Assembly: GCF_003046625.1 (NCBI RefSeq)
Contig: NZ_QAAD01000005.1
Location: 124,001 to 188,000 of the forward strand
Direction: 5' to 3'
DNA: 64,000 nucleotides
Source of the DNA: Mangrovibacterium marinum
GTDB lineage: Bacteria; Bacteroidota; Bacteroidia; Bacteroidales; Prolixibacteraceae
Every line of letters starts with the position of its first letter. Within the stretch, counting starts at the first letter, position 1. Under the pieces are notes generated by a model, which was given only the letters and a program-made list of their open reading frames with translations, was not told where the DNA came from and did no database searches. This document shows, in pieces, positions 25,960 through 36,038 of this stretch. Made by a program: the position numbers and the translations under genes.

Positions 25960-28900
25960 TTACAATTTAGTTACGCCAATCCCCATCATTGATAAGTAAT
26001 GTCCCTGAGGGCTGTTTTCTACGTCAAAAACCCGAGCCAGACAGTACTTGTCGTTTCCATTAATTTTATTTACAAACTGCCATTCTCTTCTGCTTATTGG
26101 TAACGCAATTTTATCTGCATCAGCCAGCAAAGTCCTTGTTGACTTTACTTCAATAAAAACTTTCCTCCCGTCTTCTGTTTCTGCTACAATATCATAACCA
26201 TTGCGTTCATCATTTATATAGTATTGATTTCCTTCATGGTCGGTTATCTCAAAATGAGTTGGAACTTCAGATTTATTAGGCCACACAATGTTTTTATATT
26301 GCCCGGATTTCATTAACTGGCCGTAAATATAAGCCTCTCCTTTGTAGCCATTTTCATAGTTTCGTTTTTCCTCCATCTCATTGGCAGGAAGATAGTCGGA
26401 AGTGCCGCTCCAACCTTTAACTCTTTCTTCCAACTTCAATAACTCTCTAATGCGGTCTGCATTTAGGTCAGGGAATTCAGAAAGAATTTCATTTGTGCCA
26501 TTGTCTGTTATTTTTGATTCTAACTCACGAACCTTTTCTTCCAGTTTTTTATTCTCTTCAACTATCGATTCAACATTTCCTTGATGCTCGATAAATTTGT
26601 CCATCACTTCAGCAGGGATAGATCTGGCGCGCTGCATTCGTTGGCGTTCTTCCAAGGACCAAAGAACGTTCATCTCGATAGTTTCCTTCTTCTTATAGAT
26701 CAATTTAAAACACTCTTTTGCAGTGAATCTATTTTTTGGAAACCATTCAATCATCAGTTTCTCTATCGCCTCTATGAAGCCCTTATTTTCCCAATTTGAC
26801 GGCGTTTTGTAAAGTTCATCAATTCTTTTGTCAATTACGTCAGCAATATCAGCCACAGTTTTTTGGTGAACTGGTTTTATGGCATCGCACAAACTTGATT
26901 CAGCAAGAATGTTCCGATAGTCATTTTTTGGATCAACTAGTGTCAGAATATCTTTCAATTCTTCGGGGATTCTTTCGTCAAAAAATAAATCTTTTTGATT
27001 CGCAAATGTTCCATTTTGGTTTGGAACGATGCGTCTTTCAGTTGATATCTTAGAATTATATAGAAACTCAAAAACGTCATTGAGAAAAATGATGGTATCA
27101 CCCTTGTCAAAGCTTTTACCGGACATACAGAGAAAATTCGTTAAACCTGTAATGTTCTCCTTTCCCTCGATATGACTAGTGACGTTAAAAATAACTTTAT
27201 TTGTCGCTTTTACCCAGATCCCTTCGTTTAAGCAGTCTACGTATTTGACAGAAAAATCCGCACTCCGCTGGTAATAGTATGTCCTGATTATATCCAGTAG
27301 ACTCCTTTGAGTTTTATACAAAACACTTGCTTCATCCACGGGCAAAAAATGAAGGAGGAAAATCGCAAAACTTAGTCTGTCGCATTTATTAGGAAATTCA
27401 AGAGTCTCATCAAATCGTTTGTTTATAATCTCAATTAAAGAATCGATGTTGATCTCAGACGGAAGGGTGATCGCATCAATGCCTTTGTGCAACAGATTCT
27501 TTTTTAACTGAATATTGAAGCCTTCAGCTTCTTCCGATTTAAATGCCTCCGGAATATTATTATCTCTCTTCAATGCAGATTTTTTGCAGAAAGCACCGTT
27601 TTGGTTCGGGATGATAGCATATTCATCAAGCTCACCTTCTTTTATCTCTTTAATAACAAAGGCAATAAAGTTGTTTATCCACGCAACTTTGTTTTCAATA
27701 GAGGCAGGTAACGAATCCAGATTTTTAAGATCTGATACGGCTTTCATCAACTGAGTTATCAGCCATTTGTGCGCCGATCGCCAAGCTTGTTCCAGGATTT
27801 CATTGTTTGATGTTTCGTTGAAGGATATTTCAGCAAAAAGGTCCTCTGTGAATTTATAAATCAGCTTCTGTTTTTGAATAAATTCGTCTGAAAATAGCGA
27901 TGTATCCGCAGGAATTGTGTTGATTAAAGGTTTTAATCGTTTAATTTTCTCTCCGATAGAAACTTCTTTTTCGCCAATGATTTTCTTCGCTTGATCATCG
28001 ATTATTGCGGCAATCCTATTGGCGTCAATTTTAACCGGCAGACTGATTGAGTTGATATTTGTGTCTAATAATATTGGCTTAATGTCTTCCCCTAATTCTT
28101 TCAGTACTTCAACTGAATAGTCAGATAAATCTACTCCTTCCGCAAAAGCTTCGTTATTTAATGAAACAAAGTTGCCATTTCGATTCGGGATTAACTCATA
28201 TTCTTTTAACAAGCTTTCATCCTTTTCTTTGATAAACAAAAGGAGTTTGTTCAACCACTCGTATTTACCACACGAAAGAGATAGACTGTTCGTATTTTCT
28301 TTGTTTGAAACGAATTCACATAAGTCATCGACCTTAAACAAGCCACATTCTTTCCATGCAAACGTAGCCCAGTTATCGGCATCTTCTTTTTGCGGAAGAA
28401 TTTCAGGAATGAGATCAGCCGCTAGTTCGTAAATAGCATTTTGATCGTCAAGGCTGGAATCTTTGGGGATCATGATGTACGGTTTGTCATTCGTGAATAG
28501 TTTCTGAAGGCCATTGTTCGTTTCAACGATTGCATATCGTTTTAAAACTTCACGATATGGGGCAATCATGTTTTCTTCGAACCACTTTTTATTAAAATTT
28601 CGTTCAACTTTCGGCGTATTCTTCAGTCCTTTTGCCAATAGATAAAGCTTTTTGTAATTGTTAGAACTAAAGAATCTAACCATTCTTTCAAATAGCTCAA
28701 CGCTCTGAGATAGCAACAACCGGTTTATGCCTCCTTCCGATATTACTCCTTTGTCAGCCATAATTTCATCACCGATCAAGATCAGGCTTTCTCTCTCTGA
28801 ATCAGGCTCAAAATCGGGACTGTTCAGATAAAATGGCATGACATGATTTTCGGACCCGACCAAAGGAAGAACACAAAAATGTGATGGTGAATCGCTGTTT

Positions 28901-29790
28901 TCAACCAGATTGCCCTCGTTGTCTACTTCGATAGCCATGGTTAATCGTGCATATCGTTCTGTTTTGAAACGCGCAGTCAGATACTCGTCATACTTTTTAA
29001 AGGAAGTATGAATAAATGTACGAACATATTCGTTTTCGCCTCTAATAATGAAGGTCGTTGAATACAGGCCATCTTCCAATTGGACGAACGGCTGTCGTTC
29101 GATTTTGGTAAGCGCTCCATTATTATCTAATTCAACTGATTTAAGTTCTTTGCAAAAAAGCATCGTTTGAGCGATGTTTTCCTCAAAGTTTACCAATCCT
29201 AAGTCCAAAGCATTTTCATTTTTTTGTGTCTGAAGGTGGTAAGTATAGCAGGTCCAATCATTTCCCTCGGCAGTGTAAACCATGCTTTTCTTCATCTTAT
29301 TCACGCCATCGAGCAACTCTTGCTCATCAAGTCCATCGCGATACATGGTTGCTGAGAATCCATTGGTTCTTGTTTTCTCATCGTCAACAAAAACATCACC
29401 TTCGATAGATACAACCTTCGATAACGTGTGTGTAGTTAGGAATCCGGTACCAAAGCGCCCGGTACTTTCACTGTTATTTGTTTTGCCGTCACTATACTTG
29501 TACAACAATCCCAATAACGCTTTCCCTGTAAACGGGGAGCCGTTGTGTTTAAACTTTACCTCATTGTCGCGAACAACAATCTTTACATCGACGCTGTCTC
29601 TGGTAGGATCACCGACGATGCTATCTTTTGCATTTTGAATTAACTCCCAAACCCAACGCTTGCTGTCGTTATCAGTTGGTTCATTCAGTTGGCGTAATCT
29701 GTTGCGTACATTGCTGATGTACATTTTATTGAGGAGGTCTTCGAAGGCACCTTGAACTGATGGCGGTTGTTGGATAATTGTTTTGGTCAT
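25960..29790 (-). CDS. giant HSP90-like (sacsin-type) ATPase with C-terminal DUF3883/PD-(D/E)xK-like domain
   Basis: 1276 residues. The N-terminus is a GHKL ATPase: N-box WELIQNAKDSIVG (48-60, Asn-53 the metal ligand) and the lid glycines GRFGTGFLTTHTL (111-123). A long, mostly helical middle contains repeated motifs of the type IPNQNGxF or IPNRNGNF (several copies, as in sacsin-like repeat proteins). The last about 130 residues (YKGEAYIYGQLM ... GYDIVAETEDGRKVFIEVKST) match DUF3883, a nuclease-like fold with D and ExK residues. Such proteins are common in defence islands. It lies between rmuC and hsdR in the R-M operon. The target is unknown. Confidence 0.85.
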   Translation of the reverse strand: MTKTIIQQPPSVQGAFEDLLNKMYISNVRNRLRQLNEPTDNDSKRWVWELIQNAKDSIVGDPTRDSVDVKIVVRDNEVKFKHNGSPFTGKALLGLLYKYSDGKTNNSESTGRFGTGFLTTHTLSKVVSIEGDVFVDDEKTRTNGFSATMYRDGLDEQELLDGVNKMKKSMVYTAEGNDWTCYTYHLQTQKNENALDLGLVNFEENIAQTMLFCKELKSVELDNNGALTKIERQPFVQLEDGLYSTTFIIRGENEYVRTFIHTSFKKYDEYLTARFKTERYARLTMAIEVDNEGNLVENSDSPSHFCVLPLVGSENHVMPFYLNSPDFEPDSERESLILIGDEIMADKGVISEGGINRLLLSQSVELFERMVRFFSSNNYKKLYLLAKGLKNTPKVERNFNKKWFEENMIAPYREVLKRYAIVETNNGLQKLFTNDKPYIMIPKDSSLDDQNAIYELAADLIPEILPQKEDADNWATFAWKECGLFKVDDLCEFVSNKENTNSLSLSCGKYEWLNKLLLFIKEKDESLLKEYELIPNRNGNFVSLNNEAFAEGVDLSDYSVEVLKELGEDIKPILLDTNINSISLPVKIDANRIAAIIDDQAKKIIGEKEVSIGEKIKRLKPLINTIPADTSLFSDEFIQKQKLIYKFTEDLFAEISFNETSNNEILEQAWRSAHKWLITQLMKAVSDLKNLDSLPASIENKVAWINNFIAFVIKEIKEGELDEYAIIPNQNGAFCKKSALKRDNNIPEAFKSEEAEGFNIQLKKNLLHKGIDAITLPSEINIDSLIEIINKRFDETLEFPNKCDRLSFAIFLLHFLPVDEASVLYKTQRSLLDIIRTYYYQRSADFSVKYVDCLNEGIWVKATNKVIFNVTSHIEGKENITGLTNFLCMSGKSFDKGDTIIFLNDVFEFLYNSKISTERRIVPNQNGTFANQKDLFFDERIPEELKDILTLVDPKNDYRNILAESSLCDAIKPVHQKTVADIADVIDKRIDELYKTPSNWENKGFIEAIEKLMIEWFPKNRFTAKECFKLIYKKKETIEMNVLWSLEERQRMQRARSIPAEVMDKFIEHQGNVESIVEENKKLEEKVRELESKITDNGTNEILSEFPDLNADRIRELLKLEERVKGWSGTSDYLPANEMEEKRNYENGYKGEAYIYGQLMKSGQYKNIVWPNKSEVPTHFEITDHEGNQYYINDERNGYDIVAETEDGRKVFIEVKSTRTLLADADKIALPISRREWQFVNKINGNDKYCLARVFDVENSPQGHYLSMMGIGVTKL

Positions 29791-29879
29791 GAAAGTAATT
29801 TTAAATATTTGGGGTGATTTGGTTAAATGAAAATACTTTGATAGGGTATAATCTAGTTCGTTAAGTTGTCATTCATATG

Positions 29880-31511
29880 CTAATTGTTTTCCGGGTCAAT
29901 ATCCATTTGATTTCCTTCCATTAATTCAGCAGGGAAGGTTTTCTTTGAATTAACTTTCAATGCTTTTAACTTTTCAGCCTGGCGAATGAGATTATCATTA
30001 CCAGTTGCCAATTGTTTGGTAGCATCCTCATAGGCCGATTGAGCCTTACCAATACTATCTCCAACCTTTTTAAAGTTCTCGGCGAAACCAACAAACTTGT
30101 TGTATAATTTCTCACCACGTTCTACAATTGCCTGAGCATTTTTGCTCTGGTGGTCTCTGTCCCAAAGGTTGGAAATGAGTTTCAGCGCTGCAATCAGGTT
30201 TGTCGGACTGATTAGGATGATTCGCTTTTCGTAGGCGAAGCTCCATAAGTTCGGTTCTTCCTTCACGGCTACCATGTAAGCCGGTTCGTTGGGTATGAAC
30301 ATCATTACAAAGTCCAGGGACTTATCGAAATTCTCGTAGCCGCGCTTGCTCAAACCAACGATATGTTTCTTTACATCATGCACATGTTGCTTGATGTACT
30401 TGCTTTGTGTGTCGGCATCGTCAGCAGCTAAATAGTTGGTATAGGCTATTAACGATACTTTTGAGTCGATAATTACTTTACGCTGGTCGGGGTACTGAAT
30501 AATGGCATCCGGGCGCATTTTCTTTCCATCTTCACCTATCAGGTAGTTGCCGTTATCGTCTTTGAGGTAATTTTCGAGGAAATATTCGCGGTCTTTGGTT
30601 AAGCCCGATTGTTCGAGAATGCTTTCCAAAATCATTTCTCCCCAGCCTCCCTGTGCTTTAGGGTCGGCTTTTAACGCTCGTGTGAGGTCGCTGGCTTCCT
30701 TACTCAATTTCTCATTCAAACCGACCAGCTCTTTCACTTTTTCACCCAGCGAGAACCGTTCTTTGGCTTCCTTATCGTACACCTCGTCCACTTTCTTTTT
30801 AAAGGAATCGAGGTTTTCACCCAGTGGTTTTAACAGGGCTTCTAAGTTGGATTTGTTCGTATTGGTAAACTTCTCAGTTTTCTCTTCCAGAATTTTATTG
30901 GCGATGATTTCAAAATCGCTGTTGAATTTTTTGCCGATTTCTTCAATCTCCTTTTTCTGGTTATCCAATTTTTCTTCCAAGGCTGAGTTGTTGGCAGAAA
31001 GGGTAGCTACTTTCTTATTGGCCTCGTTAAATTCAGTTGTTTTCTGCTCCAGTTGTTCTTCTGTTTTCGACAGCTTCAGGTTCAGCTTTTCAAGTTCTTT
31101 CGTGAGACCATCTTTTTCGATAGTTGCCTGTGCTAATCTGGTGTCAGCATCTGTTTTCTGCTGTTTGGTTGTCTCCAATGTTTCAGTGGCTCGCGTAAAG
31201 TCCTGCTTTGCCTTTGTTTCGTTTTTGACTGCCGTAGCCAATTCCGTTTCTAAAGTAGCTAATTGGCCTGTAAACACTCTTAGCTGTTCTTCCTTCTTTT
31301 CGATGCTTTTATTAGCCTTGTTTAGTTCACCATCGAGCCGAGTGCTTTTATCGGTTTCGGCCAATAATTTTGATGATGCCTCGTTAAAATCGGTCTGTAA
31401 TTTTTCAAATACCGATTTTTGAATAGAAGAAGTACCAAATTTTTGTTTGGCTATTAACCAGCCAATTAGCCCGCCAATGATTAATCCTATTCCGATAAAA
31501 GCGATTTCCAT
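29880..31511 (-). CDS. rmuC: RmuC family protein
   Basis: 543 residues. An N-terminal membrane segment (IAFIGIGLIIGGLIGWLIA) is followed by a long coiled coil (about 25-240) and the RmuC domain (about 270-480), a PD-(D/E)xK-type fold with IIDSKVSLIAYTNYL and GWGEMILESILEQSG motifs. RmuC limits DNA inversions and recombination in E. coli; the biochemical activity is unproved. It is embedded in a type I R-M locus, 13 bases after a small HTH-like gene. That position suggests an accessory defence role, not a housekeeping one. Confidence 0.9.
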   Translation of the reverse strand: MEIAFIGIGLIIGGLIGWLIAKQKFGTSSIQKSVFEKLQTDFNEASSKLLAETDKSTRLDGELNKANKSIEKKEEQLRVFTGQLATLETELATAVKNETKAKQDFTRATETLETTKQQKTDADTRLAQATIEKDGLTKELEKLNLKLSKTEEQLEQKTTEFNEANKKVATLSANNSALEEKLDNQKKEIEEIGKKFNSDFEIIANKILEEKTEKFTNTNKSNLEALLKPLGENLDSFKKKVDEVYDKEAKERFSLGEKVKELVGLNEKLSKEASDLTRALKADPKAQGGWGEMILESILEQSGLTKDREYFLENYLKDDNGNYLIGEDGKKMRPDAIIQYPDQRKVIIDSKVSLIAYTNYLAADDADTQSKYIKQHVHDVKKHIVGLSKRGYENFDKSLDFVMMFIPNEPAYMVAVKEEPNLWSFAYEKRIILISPTNLIAALKLISNLWDRDHQSKNAQAIVERGEKLYNKFVGFAENFKKVGDSIGKAQSAYEDATKQLATGNDNLIRQAEKLKALKVNSKKTFPAELMEGNQMDIDPENN

Positions 31512-31524
31512 GTTTATTGTCGTG

Positions 31525-31752
31525 TTAGATGATTGTTTTCACATATTTCGCCAGCTTTTTGCCCTTGCTGAGTTCGGTTGCATACGATTTGTTGATGCCT
31601 GATGCTTCGATGATTTCGGCTGCTGTAAATCCTGCTGCATCAATCTGGCTGGCATATTTAATCTCGAATAAATGTATCATGGTTACCTGCTCTTTGCCGG
31701 GGGCGTTGTGATACATATCTGCTAATATTTCTCCGAATTGTTTTGCTGTCAT
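31525..31752 (-). CDS. small HTH-like protein linked to the type I R-M locus
   Basis: 75 residues (MTAKQFGEILADMYHNAPGK ... GINKSYATELSKGKKLAKYV). The C-terminal half has a helix-turn-helix look (AAEIIEASGINKSYATELSKGKKL). Similar short proteins are found beside type I R-M genes in Bacteroidota, to my recollection. It lies four bases after hsdS and 13 before rmuC, so it belongs to the operon. It could tune hsd expression or act with RmuC. Confidence 0.7.
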   Translation of the reverse strand: MTAKQFGEILADMYHNAPGKEQVTMIHLFEIKYASQIDAAGFTAAEIIEASGINKSYATELSKGKKLAKYVKTII

Positions 31753-31756
31753 CGTC

Positions 31757-33076
31757 TTAGTTTGTTGTTATTGTTTCCCAATCCCGCACATCAATTTTAC
31801 CGGTTACGGCTTCTGAAATCAGGGATTGACGATAGAGTTTGAGTTTTTCGACGGATTGTTCAAGTTTGTACATAAGCAAATTATAGCCCATTTCTTTTTC
31901 CTTTATAAAGGAATTAATACTTAGCTGTTCTTCTTGGGGAGGCAGCAGGAATAAGCAAGTACGTACATCTTCTTTATTAATCTTAGGTTGGGCTGCAGAT
32001 ATAGCTTTTATTTTGAATTGTGAACTTAGGTAATCAGAAATCATTGCATTGTACGCGTATTCGTTATTGAGTTGCTCTTTGAATTTTAATAAAAACATAT
32101 TTGGAGCTAAAGATGCTTTTCCGACATTGCGTGGCATCAACCATGCTAAACCTGAATACGCACCAACATTTGCCAATAGAACTTCTCCTCCAAATAATTC
32201 GGATTTTGACAAATAATTATGTGATTCTTCACTAATATAAACACCTTTATTAGTTAGGTCTTCTCTTAAATCAGTTAGGCGAATTAATCTTGAATATCCT
32301 TCCTCAAGATAGGTTACGTTTTTAGCTAAATCACCAAAAGAACCATTTGCGGTGTAGTCGGTTAGAATGTCAATTACATATCTAAAATTCACCACCTCCC
32401 AATGAGCCGGAATCTTTCCTAGCCACTCAACTCCACTGTCTTTCATGGAAGCATTGGGATTTAATCCTTTGGTTACGGCCTCGTTAATAATGGCCTGGCG
32501 TTGCCTTTTGAGCTTTTCAATCAGTTGCTCTTTTTTCTCAATAAGCGCATCGATTTGAGCGGTTTTGTGGTCGAGAAAGGTGGCGATGGCGGTTTGTTCT
32601 GAAAGAGAAGGAACCGGAACCTTCAGATTATTTACAAATTCTGAATTTGCCCGAGGCATTTTGGCTCCGTATGTAGATGAATTAACTACCTCAATAAAGT
32701 TTGGCGACAATAATAATTTATGGAAAAAATGATTGCTATTACTTTCATTACACTTGAATACAAGAAATTCAGTTGAACAAATGCCTTCTGTTTGAGCAAG
32801 AAATACTTTTGCTAAGTATGGTCTTAATTTTCCAAAAAGGATATCTCCTTCTGTGAAATAATTGGCTAATCCCTCTGCTTCAGAATCCGTGGCGATATAC
32901 CTACCTGTACCTGATTCTATATTTTCCATTCCAATATATGTCAGTTTAGAATCTTGACTCGAGACCTTCTCGTTCTTTAAACTAACCTCATATTTGAGTT
33001 TATTTAATCCCCAGTGTTCAGGAATCTCCTTTAACCAATCAATTCCACTGTCCTTATATTTCTCGTATCGTTTCAT
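31757..33076 (-). CDS. hsdS: type I restriction enzyme specificity subunit
   Basis: 439 residues with two target-recognition domains, each introduced by a similar phrase (KDSGIDWLKEIPEHWG near the start and KDSGVEWLGKIPAHWEVV near 212). Each is followed by a conserved helix (SLSEQTAIATFLDHKTAQIDALIEKKEQLIEKLKRQRQAII, and PPQEEQLSINSFIKEKE near the end). HsdS picks the bipartite DNA site for methylation and cutting. The start codon shares one base with the hsdM stop (TAATG), so the two are translationally coupled. Confidence 0.95.
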   Translation of the reverse strand: MKRYEKYKDSGIDWLKEIPEHWGLNKLKYEVSLKNEKVSSQDSKLTYIGMENIESGTGRYIATDSEAEGLANYFTEGDILFGKLRPYLAKVFLAQTEGICSTEFLVFKCNESNSNHFFHKLLLSPNFIEVVNSSTYGAKMPRANSEFVNNLKVPVPSLSEQTAIATFLDHKTAQIDALIEKKEQLIEKLKRQRQAIINEAVTKGLNPNASMKDSGVEWLGKIPAHWEVVNFRYVIDILTDYTANGSFGDLAKNVTYLEEGYSRLIRLTDLREDLTNKGVYISEESHNYLSKSELFGGEVLLANVGAYSGLAWLMPRNVGKASLAPNMFLLKFKEQLNNEYAYNAMISDYLSSQFKIKAISAAQPKINKEDVRTCLFLLPPQEEQLSINSFIKEKEMGYNLLMYKLEQSVEKLKLYRQSLISEAVTGKIDVRDWETITTN

Positions 33077-34947
33077 TACGCCAGTAAGTCTTTTAAAAGG
33101 TCAACAATTCCTTTTTCTTCTGTTGCATTATTGCCGTAGTTAATTTCGTCTTCAGAAACTTGATTATTTAAAAGGACGGCTGTTGTATTTCCATATTCAA
33201 GCTTTCTAATCTCATCAGCAATTTTTTCGGAGCTTTCCAAACCTTTATACTGGTAGAAATACTTGGTGAAGTTTATCTCGTAACCAATGCGGGTTTTGTC
33301 GATGTCAATCCACGCATCGGGTACATGGGGCAGTACTTCGGCTTTAAAGTAGTCGTCAATATCAGCCGTTAAAGGCACGTTTTCCTTGTCGCGTTTTTTG
33401 CTGTCGGGTTTCGGGTTATCATTTCTATCGGTTTGCACGCGGCCTCTTTTGTCGCGCAGTGGTTGTTCGATGGTTAGCTGGTAGTAACCAAAGTGGTCGT
33501 TGTCGAATATTTTGCAGTATTCGCCTTCCTCGAACCGCTCATACAGTTCGGTAATTTGTGCGATATACTGGTCTTCGATTTGGTTTCGCTTGTTGCCCAA
33601 ACTCTTTTTCATTGGATTGGCAAAAATATGCTCCACTTTTTTACTGCCGTTGGTGCCTTTTTCGATGTTGGCCGCTGCATTAATCAACTGCACTTTTCCT
33701 TTGCGTCTGGCCTCTTTTTTATTGGTAATAAACCAAATGTAGGTATTAATGCCCGTGTTGTAGAAAAGGTCTTTTGGCAGTGCGACAATGCATTCGAGCC
33801 AGTCGTTTTCGATAATCCACTTGCGAATTTCGCTTTCACCGCTTCCGGCATCGCCTGTAAACAGGGGCGAGCCATTGGTAACTACCCCGATGCGGCTGCC
33901 TTCTCGTTCCATTTTCGAAATCATGTGTTGCAGGAACAAGAGCTGGCCGTCGCTGGTGCGTGGTAGTCCGGCATAGAAACGCCCCGCAGGGTTTAAGGCT
34001 TCGTTGCGGATAAATTTCTCGTCCTTCTTCCAGGTTACACCATAAGGAGGATTCGCCATCATGTAGTGGAAGTGCTTGCCTACGAAATGGTCTTCGGTGA
34101 AGGAGTTCCCGTGTTTGATGTTGTTGGCATCTTCACCGGTAATCAAAGCCTCCGATTTGGCAATGGCAAAGGATTGCTCGTTAATTTCCTGCCCGTAGGT
34201 TTTAATCACCGGTTTATGGTCGCTGTTACCAAACAGGGCGTCTTCGATGTATTTTTTACCCAGGTTTACCATACCACCGGTACCACAAGCTGGGTCGTAA
34301 ATGGTACGAATGATTCCGGGCTGGCTGAGTTCGGCAATTTCTGGTGCAAAAATGATGGCGTTCATCAAGGCAATTACATCGCGTGGGGTAAAGTGTTCCC
34401 CGGCAGTTTCGTTGCTTTGTTCGTTCGATATACGGATGAGTTCTTCAAACACATAACCCATGCCATGATTGTCAATCTTGTCGGTATTTAGGTTTACCCG
34501 ACAGATGGCATCAATCATTTCATAGAGCAGCTTGTTTTTAATCAAGCGAGCAACGATTTTATCGAATTGGAAATTGTCGAGGATATCGCGTACATCAGGG
34601 TTAAAACCATTCAGGTAGTTATTGAAGTTAATCTCGATGTTGCGCGGGTCGTCTTTCAACGAATTGAGTGTGTGCTTCGAGGTATTGTAAAATTTTAAAC
34701 CTCCGGCAGCTTTACGCAAAATGGGGTCGAGTTTATCCTCAGCTACTTTATCGTGAAAGTTGTTATACGCATCGCGAACCTTTTGGTTCATGGGTTCCAG
34801 GATGCAATCGAGGCGGCGAATTACCACAAAGGGGAGGAGTACGTCGCCGATTTCATTTTTCTTGAAAGCATTCCACAGAACATCGTTGGTGATTTGCCAG
34901 ATGAAGCCTACTTCGACTTTATTATTGTTATTTATTTCGTTGCTCAT
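33076..34947 (-). CDS. hsdM: type I restriction enzyme methylase subunit
   Basis: 623 residues. An N-terminal helical domain comes first. The adenine methyltransferase core has motif I DPACGTGGM (218-226) and motif IV NPPYG (299-303), which together place it as an N6-adenine methylase. HsdM with HsdS methylates the host site; with HsdR the complex restricts unmodified DNA. It is the first hsd gene read, about 70 bases after the 338-residue unknown gene, so the ATPase pair and hsd genes may share transcription. Confidence 0.95.
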   Translation of the reverse strand: MSNEINNNNKVEVGFIWQITNDVLWNAFKKNEIGDVLLPFVVIRRLDCILEPMNQKVRDAYNNFHDKVAEDKLDPILRKAAGGLKFYNTSKHTLNSLKDDPRNIEINFNNYLNGFNPDVRDILDNFQFDKIVARLIKNKLLYEMIDAICRVNLNTDKIDNHGMGYVFEELIRISNEQSNETAGEHFTPRDVIALMNAIIFAPEIAELSQPGIIRTIYDPACGTGGMVNLGKKYIEDALFGNSDHKPVIKTYGQEINEQSFAIAKSEALITGEDANNIKHGNSFTEDHFVGKHFHYMMANPPYGVTWKKDEKFIRNEALNPAGRFYAGLPRTSDGQLLFLQHMISKMEREGSRIGVVTNGSPLFTGDAGSGESEIRKWIIENDWLECIVALPKDLFYNTGINTYIWFITNKKEARRKGKVQLINAAANIEKGTNGSKKVEHIFANPMKKSLGNKRNQIEDQYIAQITELYERFEEGEYCKIFDNDHFGYYQLTIEQPLRDKRGRVQTDRNDNPKPDSKKRDKENVPLTADIDDYFKAEVLPHVPDAWIDIDKTRIGYEINFTKYFYQYKGLESSEKIADEIRKLEYGNTTAVLLNNQVSEDEINYGNNATEEKGIVDLLKDLLA

Positions 34948-35019
34948 ATTGTGTTTTTATTTTCTCTTTTTATTGACACTACAAAGATAGTTTTTATGTG
35001 TGCAGTGGAGGTGCATAGG

Positions 35020-36036
35020 TTAATTTAAAAGTCGGTTCTTAATCGACTTATCTTTATTACAGTCTCCAAAAATCATTGCATGTTCACTATCACCTTGATT
35101 CTGAATGTATTTAACTGCATTCGTACAATGGTGCTTTATTTGTTCAATTCCATTTGACGCAGAAGTATAGTGAGTGTCTCCACTATTGTTAATATTATCA
35201 AAAACACGGTATATGTGAATATCATTGACTCCACGTACTTTTTCACAATTGTCTCCTCTAAATATGCAGAATCCCTTGTCTGTCCATCCGTTGATATAAT
35301 TAGAAATTATTCTTCGTTTATGGGTTGTATCAGCAAATACCATTTCAATATTAATTGTGTAGGGTCGAAGACGGGTAACTTCAGCTTTTAAAATCCCAAA
35401 CTTCTTTATCCACCAAGCTCTGCTGTTTTTGTTGCCCTTTGGGGCAATAACTGTTATATGATAATCTACTTTAATATTATCTGGTAGAAATGCATCAATT
35501 AGTCGAGTGACATTTGTAAGCCCACAGTTGATTCCATTGTCTTCATTTTCGAAAAAATAGTCGTCGGACACTATTAGTGAATTTGAAACAGGTAAATCAA
35601 TTGAAATTAACGATTTCCAGCCTCCTGGTATATGTTGATTTTGCTCTAACTCTTTAAAGAAACCACCCGTGAAAAACGTATCATTCAAATTTTTAGATGA
35701 GAAAACGGCTATGCCGAAATCTTTAGCTATTTTATCAGCATCATCTGGTTCAAAGTCAAAAATAAAAGCATCCCGAGGGTGATTTAGAATGTCTGGAATG
35801 TTCTCCTTTAATGCACGAAATTGCCCATCTAAGGCTTTGGGGACGACAGCCCCTGCATTCGCATTTTGGAACAAGAAAATAGGACTTTCAGGATTCATGA
35901 GCTCGTCATTTAGCTCATCGTCCGACATATTTAGGAGGACTTGTGTTTGATTGGTAAATATTTTCTTCCAGTTCGGATAATCGTCAAACAAACAAATGTC
36001 TTCGAATATTTCTCTTTCACAATAAACATTAAACAT
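35020..36036 (-). CDS. unknown protein, partner of the upstream ATPase
   Basis: 338 residues, no family that I can name with confidence. Visible points are an N-terminal acidic part with FIFDFEPDDADKIAKDFG, a central SLISIDLPVSNSLIVSDDYFF strand pair, and THKRRIISNYINGWTDKGFCIFRGDN. That last segment resembles the H-K-D-type segment of phospholipase D-like nucleases (HDRYIITNY patterns). If so, only part of the motif is clear. It starts two bases after the ATPase stop. It may be the effector of an ATPase-effector pair. No signal peptide or membrane segment. Confidence 0.7.
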   Translation of the reverse strand: MFNVYCEREIFEDICLFDDYPNWKKIFTNQTQVLLNMSDDELNDELMNPESPIFLFQNANAGAVVPKALDGQFRALKENIPDILNHPRDAFIFDFEPDDADKIAKDFGIAVFSSKNLNDTFFTGGFFKELEQNQHIPGGWKSLISIDLPVSNSLIVSDDYFFENEDNGINCGLTNVTRLIDAFLPDNIKVDYHITVIAPKGNKNSRAWWIKKFGILKAEVTRLRPYTINIEMVFADTTHKRRIISNYINGWTDKGFCIFRGDNCEKVRGVNDIHIYRVFDNINNSGDTHYTSASNGIEQIKHHCTNAVKYIQNQGDSEHAMIFGDCNKDKSIKNRLLN

Positions 36037-36038
36037 AT

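Noticed and set aside
30595-31422. 275-codon frame antisense to the RmuC coiled coil
   Set aside because: Serine/leucine-rich product is the mirror of a charged coiled coil; rmuC explains the stretch fully.
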